Made by a program: the position numbers and the translations under genes. The notes beneath the pieces are model-generated. The model saw nothing but the letters and a program-made list of their open reading frames with translations, ran no database searches and was not told the DNA's origin. Of a DNA stretch of 9,005 nt, positions 1 to 6,630 are shown one piece after another. Numbering within the stretch: position 1 is the stretch's first letter; each line of letters opens with the position of its first letter. Source of the DNA: JBCCRH01 sp039208045 (lineage in GTDB: Bacteria; Bacteroidota; Bacteroidia; Chitinophagales; Saprospiraceae); assembly GCA_039208045.1 (NCBI GenBank), contig JBCCRH010000247.1, positions 1 through 9,005 of the forward strand, in the 5' to 3' direction.

Positions 1-843
1 CTCTACACAGAATCCCCCACCCTAAAGCGCCGCCTATGCACCTATACCGCTAATGGCTACTCCTTCCAGATGGTACCAATACCCAAAGGGCGGTTTTGGA
101 TGGGTGATGATAACTCAGAATATGATGATGAGAAACCCGCCCATTGGGTAAGCATTGCGCAGGACTTTGAGCTAGGGCAGTATCCAGTTACTCAAGGATT
201 GTGGGAGGCTGTGATGGGAGATAATCCCTCCTATTTCAAAGGCGCAGAGCGCCCAGTGGAGCAGGTGAGCTGGGATGACATCATGGGAACCAAAGAGGGG
301 GAAAAACAAGATCAAGCCAAAAAAGGCTTTCTAGACCGCCTAAATGCCTTACCAGAAATAGCAGCGCAGAATGCTGCCGATGGTTGCTGCTTCGGCTTAC
401 CAAGCGAAGCCCAGTGGGAGTACGCCGCTCGCGGAGGTGAGCAAGTCCATATGGACGCAGCTCGTGTTGAGCGCTATGGACAGTATTTGAACTATACCTA
501 CGCTGGCAGCAACTATCTGCCAGAAGTAGGCTGGTATGATGATAATAGCAAGGTCCAAACCCACGAGGTGGGGTGTAAGTTGCCTAATGCGCTAGGGCTA
601 TATGATATGAGCGGCAACGTATGGGAGTGGTGCGAAGATGCATGGCAGGGCAGCTATAAAAATGCGCCGAAAGATGGTTCGCCTCAGACTGAAGGCGAAA
701 AAGTACGCATCCGCGTGGTTCGTGGCGGGTCTTGGGACTTCAATGATTACTACAGTCGCGCCGCTTTCCGCAGCAGGAGTGATGCCGACTTCCGCTACGT
801 CAATATGGGGTTTCGGTTATCCCGGTACCACCTTACTCTCTGA
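1..843 (+). CDS. DGR target protein 1, FGE-sulfatase/C-type-lectin fold (5' end outside window)
   Basis: This is a formylglycine-generating-enzyme (SUMF1)-like domain protein that serves as a DGR variable protein. The reading frame is open from base 1. The codons before the ATG at 70 read LYTESPTLKRRL, matching LYTQSPTLQRRL that follows MRPT in target 2, so the true start is probably about four codons left of the window and the ATG at 70 is internal. Family hallmarks are SEAQWEYAARGG, LGLYDMSGNVWEW, RVVRGGSW and a C-terminal MGFRLSR. VR1 (707-832) encodes almost the whole C-terminus, where ligand-contact residues lie in known DGR lectin folds. The paired cysteines that catalytic FGEs carry just after GGS[WYF] are absent, so I infer a binding scaffold and not an enzyme. 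No signal peptide is visible, so a cytoplasmic location is plausible. It is close to target 2 over its length but has an extra acidic stretch (GDDNSEYDDEKP) near the N-terminus. Its upstream partner, if any, is outside the window. Confidence -1.
   Translation, partial: LYTESPTLKRRLCTYTANGYSFQMVPIPKGRFWMGDDNSEYDDEKPAHWVSIAQDFELGQYPVTQGLWEAVMGDNPSYFKGAERPVEQVSWDDIMGTKEGEKQDQAKKGFLDRLNALPEIAAQNAADGCCFGLPSEAQWEYAARGGEQVHMDAARVERYGQYLNYTYAGSNYLPEVGWYDDNSKVQTHEVGCKLPNALGLYDMSGNVWEWCEDAWQGSYKNAPKDGSPQTEGEKVRIRVVRGGSWDFNDYYSRAAFRSRSDADFRYVNMGFRLSRYHLTL
707..832 (+). repeat. DGR variable repeat VR1
   Basis: This 126-bp stretch aligns without gaps to the template repeat at 2333-2458. I count 15 differences, all at positions where TR has A (6 A-to-G, 9 A-to-T), and no difference at any non-A position. 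They change 12 codons, mostly AAC/AAT codons of TR: for example AAC to TTC, TAC, GAC or GTC. The first mismatch outside the repeat on the left is C706 against G2332. On the right, positions 833 onward diverge. The invariant tail from 808 to 832 would correspond to the IMH-like region that directs homing. Confidence -1.
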
Positions 844-865
844 TGCTTTAACTCTTTTTCTTCTT

Positions 866-895
866 TTCCGCGAAGCGGAATTTTTTTGAAAAAAA
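866..895 (+). terminator. Hairpin plus T-run after VR1: terminator and/or DGR target-recognition hairpin
   Basis: TTCCGC-GAA-GCGGAA (866-880) forms a 6-bp stem with a GAA loop, followed by T7 (881-887), G and A7 (889-895). It lies 33 bp after VR1 and 22 bp after the target 1 stop, between two convergent genes. Bases 867-894 are identical to 6526-6553 after VR2. The form fits a bidirectional intrinsic terminator. A hairpin downstream of VR is also a known target-recognition element in the Bordetella phage DGR, so both roles are possible. CTTCTTTT (860-867) can also pair with AAAAGAAG (892-899) as an alternative outer stem. Confidence -1.
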
Positions 896-902
896 GAAGT
901 AT

Positions 903-1256
903 TTAATTTCTATCTTCAATAGACTTGATCCAGCCACCGGTCATACTGCCTATTTCATGTAGAGCTTTTGCAAAGTACTGGTATTGAGCTAAGGCGTACA
1001 ATCCGAGATCATAGCCCAAGCGGAAGTAATGCCGGGTGATCTCTAGTTGAATATTGGCCTGTACGAGTAGCGCCTTCTTTTCAGCTTTTGGTGCATAGTA
1101 AGCATGTACATACAGTTCAAGGAGATCAGATAGTTGATGCTGTATCCGGTCACCTAGCGTAAATTTTTGATTCCTGGGAAACCGATTTAGTACAGGGATG
1201 GTGTGCAGCAGCATAGTGTACACCTTTTGTGCGATGGTATTTTGTTTTTTACTCAT
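903..1256 (-). CDS. avd: DGR accessory variability determinant, Avd-like four-helix-bundle protein
   Basis: This 117-residue protein belongs to the Avd/four-helix-bundle (S23-like) family, whose members form a pentameric, basic, nucleic-acid-binding barrel that partners the DGR reverse transcriptase. Visible hallmarks are NRFPRNQKFTLGDRI at residues 24-38, helical segments through the middle, and EIGSMTGGWIKS at 101-112, which matches the conserved family C-terminus. Length is typical. It lies between target 1 and the RT but on the opposite strand to both. Its start codon is only 9 bp from the proposed RT start, so the two genes are divergent with almost no space for promoters. Its 3' end converges on target 1 across the shared hairpin. 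No strong purine-rich ribosome site is obvious, which is normal for Bacteroidota. Confidence -1.
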   Translation of the reverse strand: MSKKQNTIAQKVYTMLLHTIPVLNRFPRNQKFTLGDRIQHQLSDLLELYVHAYYAPKAEKKALLVQANIQLEITRHYFRLGYDLGLYALAQYQYFAKALHEIGSMTGGWIKSIEDRN

Positions 1257-1265
1257 ATTGATACA

Positions 1266-2372
1266 ATGAAGACATTTGGAGATTTGTTTCCTGCCATAGC
1301 TGGCTTCGAAAATCTAGTCTTGGCAGCCAAGCAAGCAGCTAAAAATAAAAAATGGACAGAGGAGATGGCAGCTTTTCATATGCGGCTGGAAGAAAATCTA
1401 TTACAACTACAGATAAGGCTGCTAAACAAAACCTATCAGCCGGGGCAATATCGAACATTTATGGTATATGATCCTAAACCGCGTATGATCAGTGCAGCTC
1501 CTTATCGCGACCGAGTAGTACATCATGCGCTCTGCCATGTGATTGAGCCGATATTTGAGCGTACTTTTATTTATGATTCTTATGCCAATCGGATAGGTAA
1601 GGGCACACACAAAGCCATTCTGCGCTATCAGCGCTATGCACGGCGATTCCCGTATGTGCTCAAGTGCGACATCCGTAAGTTTTTCCCTAGCATAGATCAC
1701 GAGCTATTGAGGCAAGCTCTGCGCTGGAAAATCTGTTGCCCAGATACTTTGTGGCTGATCGATGTCATCATTGAAGGTTCCAATGAGCAGGGCGCTCCCC
1801 CAGAATGGTTTCCTGGTGACGATTTGTTTAGCCCTTTCTTACGTCGGCGAGGCTTACCCATCGGCAATCTGACCAGTCAATTTTGGGGCAATGTCTACCT
1901 CAATCGTTTTGATCATTTTATCAAGGAGAAGCTTGGCGTATCCGGCTACCTCCGCTACGTAGATGACTTCGTACTATTTGGCACCGACAAGGCCCAGTTG
2001 TGGGCATGGAAGCAAGACTGCACTCGCTATTTGGAAAACGTACGTTTGAGGATACATCCTGACAAGACTCAGGTATACCGAGTTGCCGATGGCGTGCCAT
2101 TTCTTGGCTTTACCATCTACCCAAATGGGCGTCGGGTGCAGAAAGCCAAACTCAAACGCCACCGCCGACATTTGCGCCGTATGCTAGCCGAACGAAAGGT
2201 TCACCAATTAAAGCCACAGCAACTAGAAGACAGCTTAAATGCCTGGTTGGGCCATATTCGTTTTGGCAAAAGCCATCAGCTAGAACAAAAAACATTTCGC
2301 TGTCTTCGTTCTCAAGGGGTGAACCTGCACCGGCATCCGCGTGGTTCGTGGCGGGTCTTGGAACAACAATGA
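1266..2372 (+). CDS. DGR reverse transcriptase
   Basis: This 368-residue reverse transcriptase copies the TR RNA with adenine-specific errors to make the cDNA that replaces VR sequence in targets. The opening MKTFGDLFPAIAGFENLVLA is typical of DGR RTs. Motifs, numbered from the ATG at 1266, are KCDIRKFFPSID with catalytic D135, IGNLTSQ at 199-205 (DGR-specific, where other RTs usually have a QGxxxSP-type motif), the YVDD box at 231-234 with D233 and D234, and the LGFTIYPNGRRV region near 280-291. I chose 1266 over the in-frame ATG at 1203 because 1203 would put 21 unconserved residues antisense inside avd. The last 13 codons lie inside the TR, read in a different frame from the VRs, and the stop TGA is formed by TR bases. 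The domain looks complete and active. Confidence -1.
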   Translation: MKTFGDLFPAIAGFENLVLAAKQAAKNKKWTEEMAAFHMRLEENLLQLQIRLLNKTYQPGQYRTFMVYDPKPRMISAAPYRDRVVHHALCHVIEPIFERTFIYDSYANRIGKGTHKAILRYQRYARRFPYVLKCDIRKFFPSIDHELLRQALRWKICCPDTLWLIDVIIEGSNEQGAPPEWFPGDDLFSPFLRRRGLPIGNLTSQFWGNVYLNRFDHFIKEKLGVSGYLRYVDDFVLFGTDKAQLWAWKQDCTRYLENVRLRIHPDKTQVYRVADGVPFLGFTIYPNGRRVQKAKLKRHRRHLRRMLAERKVHQLKPQQLEDSLNAWLGHIRFGKSHQLEQKTFRCLRSQGVNLHRHPRGSWRVLEQQ

Positions 2373-2458
2373 TAACAACAGTCGCGCCGCTATCCGCAAC
2401 AGGAATAATGCCAACAACCGCAACAACAATATGGGGTTTCGGTTATCCCGGTACCACC
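2333..2458 (+). repeat. DGR template repeat (TR)
   Basis: This is the 126-bp template for VR1 and VR2. It is identical to both except at A positions (15 differences in VR1; 18 in VR2 over 2333-2457). Within 2341-2458 I count 34 adenines, clustered as AAC/AAT codons in the target reading frame between 2362 and 2433, where they would translate as runs of Asn. This is the classic design because mutating AAY reaches many amino acids without making stop codons. Its first 40 bp overlap the end of the RT gene. The block GGGTTTCGGTTATCCCGG at 2434-2451 is invariant in all three copies and probably holds the TR version of the IMH signal. No post-VR-type hairpin follows it. Confidence -1.
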
Positions 2459-2728
2459 ATCTCCGGCTATGCCCGATCATCTTAGTCAGAACCAGGTTGC
2501 CAATATTGTCGACATGGGTGCACTACAGGTGTGTACGAGGTTCATCCTGCCCTAAGCTCCATAAGGGCCAAGGCGAATACCGCGATACCGTAGGGCGGCT
2601 AGTACTGATTCAGGAAAGTCGCCCTGCGGCGGTATCAATTAAATTCCTGCTATCATTACCCAATACTACCACAAATGCCTTACTTTTAGGAGTCTACAAA
2701 GCATGCGACACGATCCACCAATATACCA
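2459..2728 (+). ncRNA. Non-coding spacer downstream of TR, candidate 3' part of the DGR RNA
   Basis: No convincing gene is seen in these 270 bp. A large imperfect stem is visible: GATACCG(T)AGGGCG at 2584-2597 pairs with CGCCCT and GGTATC at 2620-2636, around a loop of about 22 nt. In the Bordetella phage DGR, the region just 3' of TR is part of the structured RNA that the RT-Avd complex uses for self-primed cDNA synthesis, so this spacer is in the right place for that role. That role and the RNA ends are inference. A weak Bacteroidota -7-like box, TACTTTTA (2681-2688), lies 40 bp ahead of the ROCO gene and could be its promoter. A 28-codon ORF at 2469-2555 is unconvincing. Confidence -1.
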
Positions 2729-5650
2729 ATGAACGAAAAACAACAACTAGAAGATACGCTGGACCTATCGCTGGAAAGCGTAGTGCTCGATTGGCAGCGC
2801 TTCAAAGCAGAGTACGGCATCCTGCATGAAGTGCCAGAAGACGATGCTGCTGACCGCGCTTTCTTCACTTGGCAGCACTTCCGTGGCGAGCACCGCCCCC
2901 AAAGCTGCCTGCTCGATGATGAAGGGCGGGTACGTGGCCTTATTTTAAAAGAAAATCAACTTACACAGCTACAACTCCCCGCGCTGCCTGCGCTGGAATA
3001 CCTTTGTATTTGTGAAAACAAGCGGCTTAGCACCATAGAACTATTGGGTACGGAATACCCGTTGCTACAGCATGTAGATTGGAGTAATAATGCCCTGAAG
3101 CGAGTGGAACTGGATGTAGAACTGCCATTGCTGAGGTATTTGAGTTTGCGGAATAATAAAGTTGAGGCCTTAGAACTACCTACCAGCCTAGCTGTTTTGG
3201 AGGAGCTGGATGCGAGTGAAAACCAACTGGAAGCACTGCAACTACCAAATAATTTGCATGCACTACAATACCTTTTTCTCAGAAATAATAGAATAAAAAC
3301 CCTGTATACAGAGGCAAGATTATCTGAGCTGCGTACACTGCATCTGGCAGACAACCAGCTCACCGAATTACCCAGAGCAGAATATACACAACTGGAACAT
3401 CTTTATGTGGAAGGAAATCCCTTGTCAGGTTTTGGAGAGGAAATGATCAAAGGGGATGAGAGTGGAAATGCTCTTGAGATTATCGCCGCTCTTCGCTCTT
3501 TCGCTCAGACAGGTGAACGCCCCAATCACCGTGCCCGGCTAATTATAGTGGGCAATGGGCGGATAGGCAAAACCTGCATGGTGAAGCGACTGAAGGGATT
3601 AGCATGTGATAGAAAAGAGGAATATACTCATGGCATCGCTATTTCTGAACTGAAGAAGCAACATCTGCCTGGTGTGGAAACCGACGAGCTACTCTTAAAG
3701 GTATGGGACTTTGGGGGACAAGAAGTCTTTTATGCCACCCACCAATTTTTTATGTCGGAAGAGGCTGCCTATGTCTATGTGTGGACAGACGAAGAGATCG
3801 CTAGAAAAAATTGGGAAGAGGATGCAAATAAATCACCAAGAATCAGAGGTCAAGCAGACAAATGGCGCAGCCATGAATATTGGCTTGATAATATACGGAT
3901 GCATGGTAAGGAAAGCCCCGTAGTAGTTGTGAAAACCCATTGTCTGGATGCCCAGAGTGCCTTTCCTGCGGAGCGCCTTAAAGCAGCCTATACCTTGAAG
4001 CACGAGTTGGTTGACTTTGATGCCTTTAGTGCTGAGCCTCGTTATTTGGAGAATCTAACCCAGGGCATAACCGAAGTGCTCAAGCGGCTCCCTTTACTTG
4101 GACAGCCCATCCCAAGAGGCTTTCACGAGCTTGTAGAAAAAATGGATGAGCAGCGGGAGCAAGGTATCGTGGAGTTGTCCCATGAAGCATTTATTCCTTT
4201 GGCAAAAGCTTGCCAAATTCCAGAAAAAGATATTGGTGGTGCATTGGGCTATTTGCGTAAGACGGGGGAGATTATTCATTTTCCCGACAGCTCACGCTTG
4301 CACCATAAGATTTTTGTCAATCCTGGCATATTGACGGAGCGGGCGTATAAACTCATCGAAAGCAATGACTATTTAAGGCAAGAAGAAGGCGAATTCACCG
4401 CAGCCTATGCAGAAGGGCTACTTGGAGCAGATTGGGAGGATTTGCTAGAGCTACTTATTAATTTCCAATTGGTTTATCGAAAGCAATCGGCTGGTAATCT
4501 TACCTATATCGCTCCACAATACTTACCGCCTTTCTCTAAAGCAAGCCGTAATGCTCGTAATGCGTTCTTAGGGAATGAAAGAGGCAAGTCCCTCCGCTTT
4601 ACCCTCCGCTATCCACAATTTTTACCCGAAAACGTAATGGTGAATGTGCTGAGTGAATACGGCCCCTATGCACTGGATGCGGTATATCGAGATGCCATAT
4701 TCTTCTGCAAAGAGGGGCAGAAAGAGGGCTGTGTCATCAAAGCGAATGAAAATCAACGGCAGATTATGGTTTTCACTACAAAAACTACCGCCGGAGATGC
4801 CCTGGCTAAAGAAGTCTTTGAGCAATTCGTAGCCCTGAGCAAAAAAGCGAGCTTGCATATTGCCGTAAAGCTAGGAGAATGGGTAGCAGTGAAGCCTTTA
4901 CGGCAAGCCCTAGACCGGGATGAAGTGACAACTTTACCGCTAGAAAACGGAACAGGCTTCGTAAATTTAGTAGATTTCTCATTTTTACGTGCAAAGCCTA
5001 GTCATGCGTTTGGCGCTGGCAAAGCTGTCAATAAAGTATATAAACCCTCAACGACCACAGATATGAAAAAAACGGCCAAAGAAACAAGGCGTATACTTTT
5101 CGTAGCAGCCAGCCCCAAGGATGAAGCCCGACTACAGTTGGATTTGGAATACAATAAAATCCAGAAGGAATTAAAGTTGGGGCAGTCTTTTCATCAGTTC
5201 GATTTTATGCCTCCCGTATTTGCAGCTACGGTACAAGATTTGCTGCGTGCTATGAACGAACAGCCAGAAATTGTCCATTTTTCGGGCCACGGTTCACAAA
5301 AGGGCATACTCATCTCCAACGATATTAATCAAGCTCGTTTGTTACCCACCTCTGCTCTATTGCGGTTGTTTAAGCCTCGAAAAGATTCGACGAAATGTGT
5401 GCTTTTAAACAGTTGTTACTCTGCGGAACAAGCCAAGGCAGTATCCAAACTTGAAATACTGGTTATTGGCTATAATGCCCCTGTAGGAGACAATAGCGCC
5501 ATTGAGTTTGTACGAGGTTTCTATACGGGGCTGGGGGAAGGCAAAAGCTTTGAATCCGCTTTCAATGATGCTATGATTGCCTGGAGTACCAATGCAACAG
5601 TCCATGTATCCGCTCAAGCCTGGCTGAATGGTGAACTACTGGACTGGTAA
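2729..5650 (+). CDS. LRR-Roc-COR-CHAT protein (ROCO GTPase fused to a caspase-like protease)
   Basis: This 973-residue protein shows several domains in order. Residues about 66-232 are leucine-rich repeats (for example LEELDASENQLEALQLP), usually ligand or partner binding. Residues about 268-455 are a Roc small-GTPase domain with P-loop GNGRIGKT (275-282), switch-II DFGGQE (327-332) and a degenerate G4 motif, THCLD (403-407). Residues about 460-600 are COR-like (GYLRKTGEIIHFPDSS, then IFVNPGILTERAYKLI). A less defined region follows at 600-780. The C-terminal CHAT domain (788-973) has the expected dyad: His854 in VHFSGHG and Cys896 in LLNSCYS. In the ROCO family, GTP state and dimerisation control output; CHAT domains are caspase/separase-like proteases often used in bacterial conflict systems. 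The start is the first ATG after an in-frame stop at 2687. No signal peptide or membrane segment is seen, so it is probably cytoplasmic. It ends 25 bp before target 2, implying co-transcription. Confidence -1.
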   Translation: MNEKQQLEDTLDLSLESVVLDWQRFKAEYGILHEVPEDDAADRAFFTWQHFRGEHRPQSCLLDDEGRVRGLILKENQLTQLQLPALPALEYLCICENKRLSTIELLGTEYPLLQHVDWSNNALKRVELDVELPLLRYLSLRNNKVEALELPTSLAVLEELDASENQLEALQLPNNLHALQYLFLRNNRIKTLYTEARLSELRTLHLADNQLTELPRAEYTQLEHLYVEGNPLSGFGEEMIKGDESGNALEIIAALRSFAQTGERPNHRARLIIVGNGRIGKTCMVKRLKGLACDRKEEYTHGIAISELKKQHLPGVETDELLLKVWDFGGQEVFYATHQFFMSEEAAYVYVWTDEEIARKNWEEDANKSPRIRGQADKWRSHEYWLDNIRMHGKESPVVVVKTHCLDAQSAFPAERLKAAYTLKHELVDFDAFSAEPRYLENLTQGITEVLKRLPLLGQPIPRGFHELVEKMDEQREQGIVELSHEAFIPLAKACQIPEKDIGGALGYLRKTGEIIHFPDSSRLHHKIFVNPGILTERAYKLIESNDYLRQEEGEFTAAYAEGLLGADWEDLLELLINFQLVYRKQSAGNLTYIAPQYLPPFSKASRNARNAFLGNERGKSLRFTLRYPQFLPENVMVNVLSEYGPYALDAVYRDAIFFCKEGQKEGCVIKANENQRQIMVFTTKTTAGDALAKEVFEQFVALSKKASLHIAVKLGEWVAVKPLRQALDRDEVTTLPLENGTGFVNLVDFSFLRAKPSHAFGAGKAVNKVYKPSTTTDMKKTAKETRRILFVAASPKDEARLQLDLEYNKIQKELKLGQSFHQFDFMPPVFAATVQDLLRAMNEQPEIVHFSGHGSQKGILISNDINQARLLPTSALLRLFKPRKDSTKCVLLNSCYSAEQAKAVSKLEILVIGYNAPVGDNSAIEFVRGFYTGLGEGKSFESAFNDAMIAWSTNATVHVSAQAWLNGELLDW

Positions 5651-5675
5651 CTAGTAATAAATCTACCTACCCAAT

Positions 5676-6500
5676 ATGCGCCCTACCTTATATACCCAAT
5701 CCCCTACCCTACAACGCCGCTTACGCTCCTATACCGCCAATGGCTACTCTTTCCAGATGCTGCTGATACCGAAAGGGAGCTTCTACTTTCAGGGCGACCA
5801 CAAGATTACGTTCTCTAAAGACTTCGAGCTGGGGCAATACCTAGTTACTCAAGGGCTGTGGGAAGCAGTAATGGGCAATAATCCTTCTCGCTTCAAGGGC
5901 ACTGAACGCCCAGTGGAACAGGTAAGCTGGGACGACATCATGGGGACAAAGGATGGTAAAACACAAGATCAAACCAAAAAGGGCTTTCTAGACCGCCTAA
6001 ATGCACTGCCGGAAATAGCAGCAAAGAATGCCGCCGATGGCTGCCGTTTTTGCTTGCCTAGCGAAGCACAGTGGGAGTATGCCGCTCGTGGAGGCGAGCA
6101 AATCCGTATGGACGCCGCTCGCGGAGGAAATTACAAACCGGCCTTGAGCTATGAGTACGCTGGCAGCAACTACCTGCCTGAGGTCGGCTGGTACGATGCT
6201 AATAGCCAAAGCCAAACTCATGCGGCAGGCCATAAGTTGCCCAACACACTGGGGTTGTATGATATGAGCGGCAATGTATGGGAATGGTGCGAGGATGTAT
6301 GGCGGGATAGCTACAAGGATGCGCCGCAGGATGGTTCGCCTCAGACTAAAGGTGAAAGGGTACGCCTCCGCGTGGTTCGTGGCGGGTCTTGGGTCGGCAA
6401 TGATGACGACAGTCGCGCCGCTATCCGCGACGGGGATAATGCCAACTTCCGCCTCATCAGTGTGGGGTTTCGGTTATCCCGGTACCGCTTTACCCTCTAG
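5676..6500 (+). CDS. DGR target protein 2, FGE-sulfatase/C-type-lectin fold
   Basis: This 274-residue paralogue of target 1 is complete here. The start MRPTLYTQSP follows the ROCO-CHAT stop by 25 bp, so the two are probably one operon and may act together. FGE-superfamily motifs are SEAQWEYAARGG (129-140), LGLYDMSGNVWEW (192-204), RVVRGGSW (232-239) and VGFRLSR (263-269). VR2 covers residues about 230-271. Catalytic FGE cysteines after GGSW are missing (the region reads GGSWVGNDDDSRAA), so enzymatic activity is unlikely and ligand recognition by the variable face is the better guess. Compared with target 1 it lacks the acidic GDDNSEYDDEKP stretch near residue 38 and has a few extra substitutions outside VR, so the pair is an older duplication and not a recent copy. 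No export signal is visible. Confidence -1.
   Translation: MRPTLYTQSPTLQRRLRSYTANGYSFQMLLIPKGSFYFQGDHKITFSKDFELGQYLVTQGLWEAVMGNNPSRFKGTERPVEQVSWDDIMGTKDGKTQDQTKKGFLDRLNALPEIAAKNAADGCRFCLPSEAQWEYAARGGEQIRMDAARGGNYKPALSYEYAGSNYLPEVGWYDANSQSQTHAAGHKLPNTLGLYDMSGNVWEWCEDVWRDSYKDAPQDGSPQTKGERVRLRVVRGGSWVGNDDDSRAAIRDGDNANFRLISVGFRLSRYRFTL
6364..6488 (+). repeat. DGR variable repeat VR2
   Basis: This aligns without gaps to TR 2333-2457. I count 18 differences, all at TR adenines: 11 A-to-G, 5 A-to-T and 2 A-to-C, one of which is the outlying C6366 opposite A2335. No non-A base differs. They change 14 codons, for example AAC to GTC, GGC, GAC, TTC, CTC or ATC. The substitutions differ from those in VR1 at most sites, so the two targets were mutagenised independently. 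One change (A2456 to G6487) lies beyond the invariant block at the 3' edge. The repeat ends there: C2458 versus T6489 is the first non-A mismatch. Confidence -1.
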
Positions 6501-6525
6501 CACTATAACACTGTTACCCTCTTTC

Positions 6526-6553
6526 TCCGCGAAGCGGAATTTTTTTGAAAAAA
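6526..6553 (+). terminator. Hairpin plus T-run after VR2, identical to the element after VR1
   Basis: TCCGC-GAA-GCGGA (6526-6538) makes a 5-bp stem with a GAA loop, followed by A, T7, G and A6. It begins 37 bp after VR2 and 25 bp after the target 2 stop. All 28 bases equal 867-894, while the sequence between stop codon and hairpin has drifted. It can act as the terminator of the ROCO-CHAT/target 2 operon, as the DGR target-site hairpin, or both. Confidence -1.
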
Positions 6554-6571
6554 GGGGGCTACGACGCTCCA

Positions 6572-6615
6572 TAAAAAGTGAATCTGCATAAATATTTATG
6601 CAGATTCACTTTTTA
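6572..6615. terminator. Perfect 44-bp palindrome, probable strong bidirectional terminator
   Basis: The arms 6572-6593 and 6594-6615 are exact reverse complements, 22 bp each with no spacer. The arms begin TAAAAAGTGAATCTGC and end with the complementary A/T run, so a transcript from either strand forms a GC-containing stem ending in a U-rich tract. It lies just past the post-VR2 hairpin, at the right boundary of the DGR locus. A terminator is the simplest reading. A protein-binding palindrome or an insertion/excision scar is possible. Confidence -1.
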
Positions 6616-6630
6616 CTTTTAAATTTACAT

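Noticed and set aside
638..889. ORF overlapping VR1 in another frame, mirrored by one at 6274-6591 over VR2
   Set aside because: Both are frame shadows of the paralogous targets; their similarity follows from the DNA homology of the two genes.
1203..1265. Upstream in-frame ATG that would lengthen the RT by 21 residues
   Set aside because: The extra residues lie antisense within avd and do not look like RT sequence; the ATG at 1266 gives the typical DGR RT N-terminus.
2469..2555. 28-codon ORF (MPDHLSQNQVANIVDMG...) just after TR
   Set aside because: Too short, no ribosome site, and not recognisable; it may be chance in the spacer.
2341..2829. Open frame through TR starting MVRGGSWNNNDNN and running into the start of the ROCO gene
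   Set aside because: Its first part is simply TR read in the target frame; the rest has no recognisable domain, and it overlaps the ROCO gene by about 100 bp. I read it as template DNA and not a gene.
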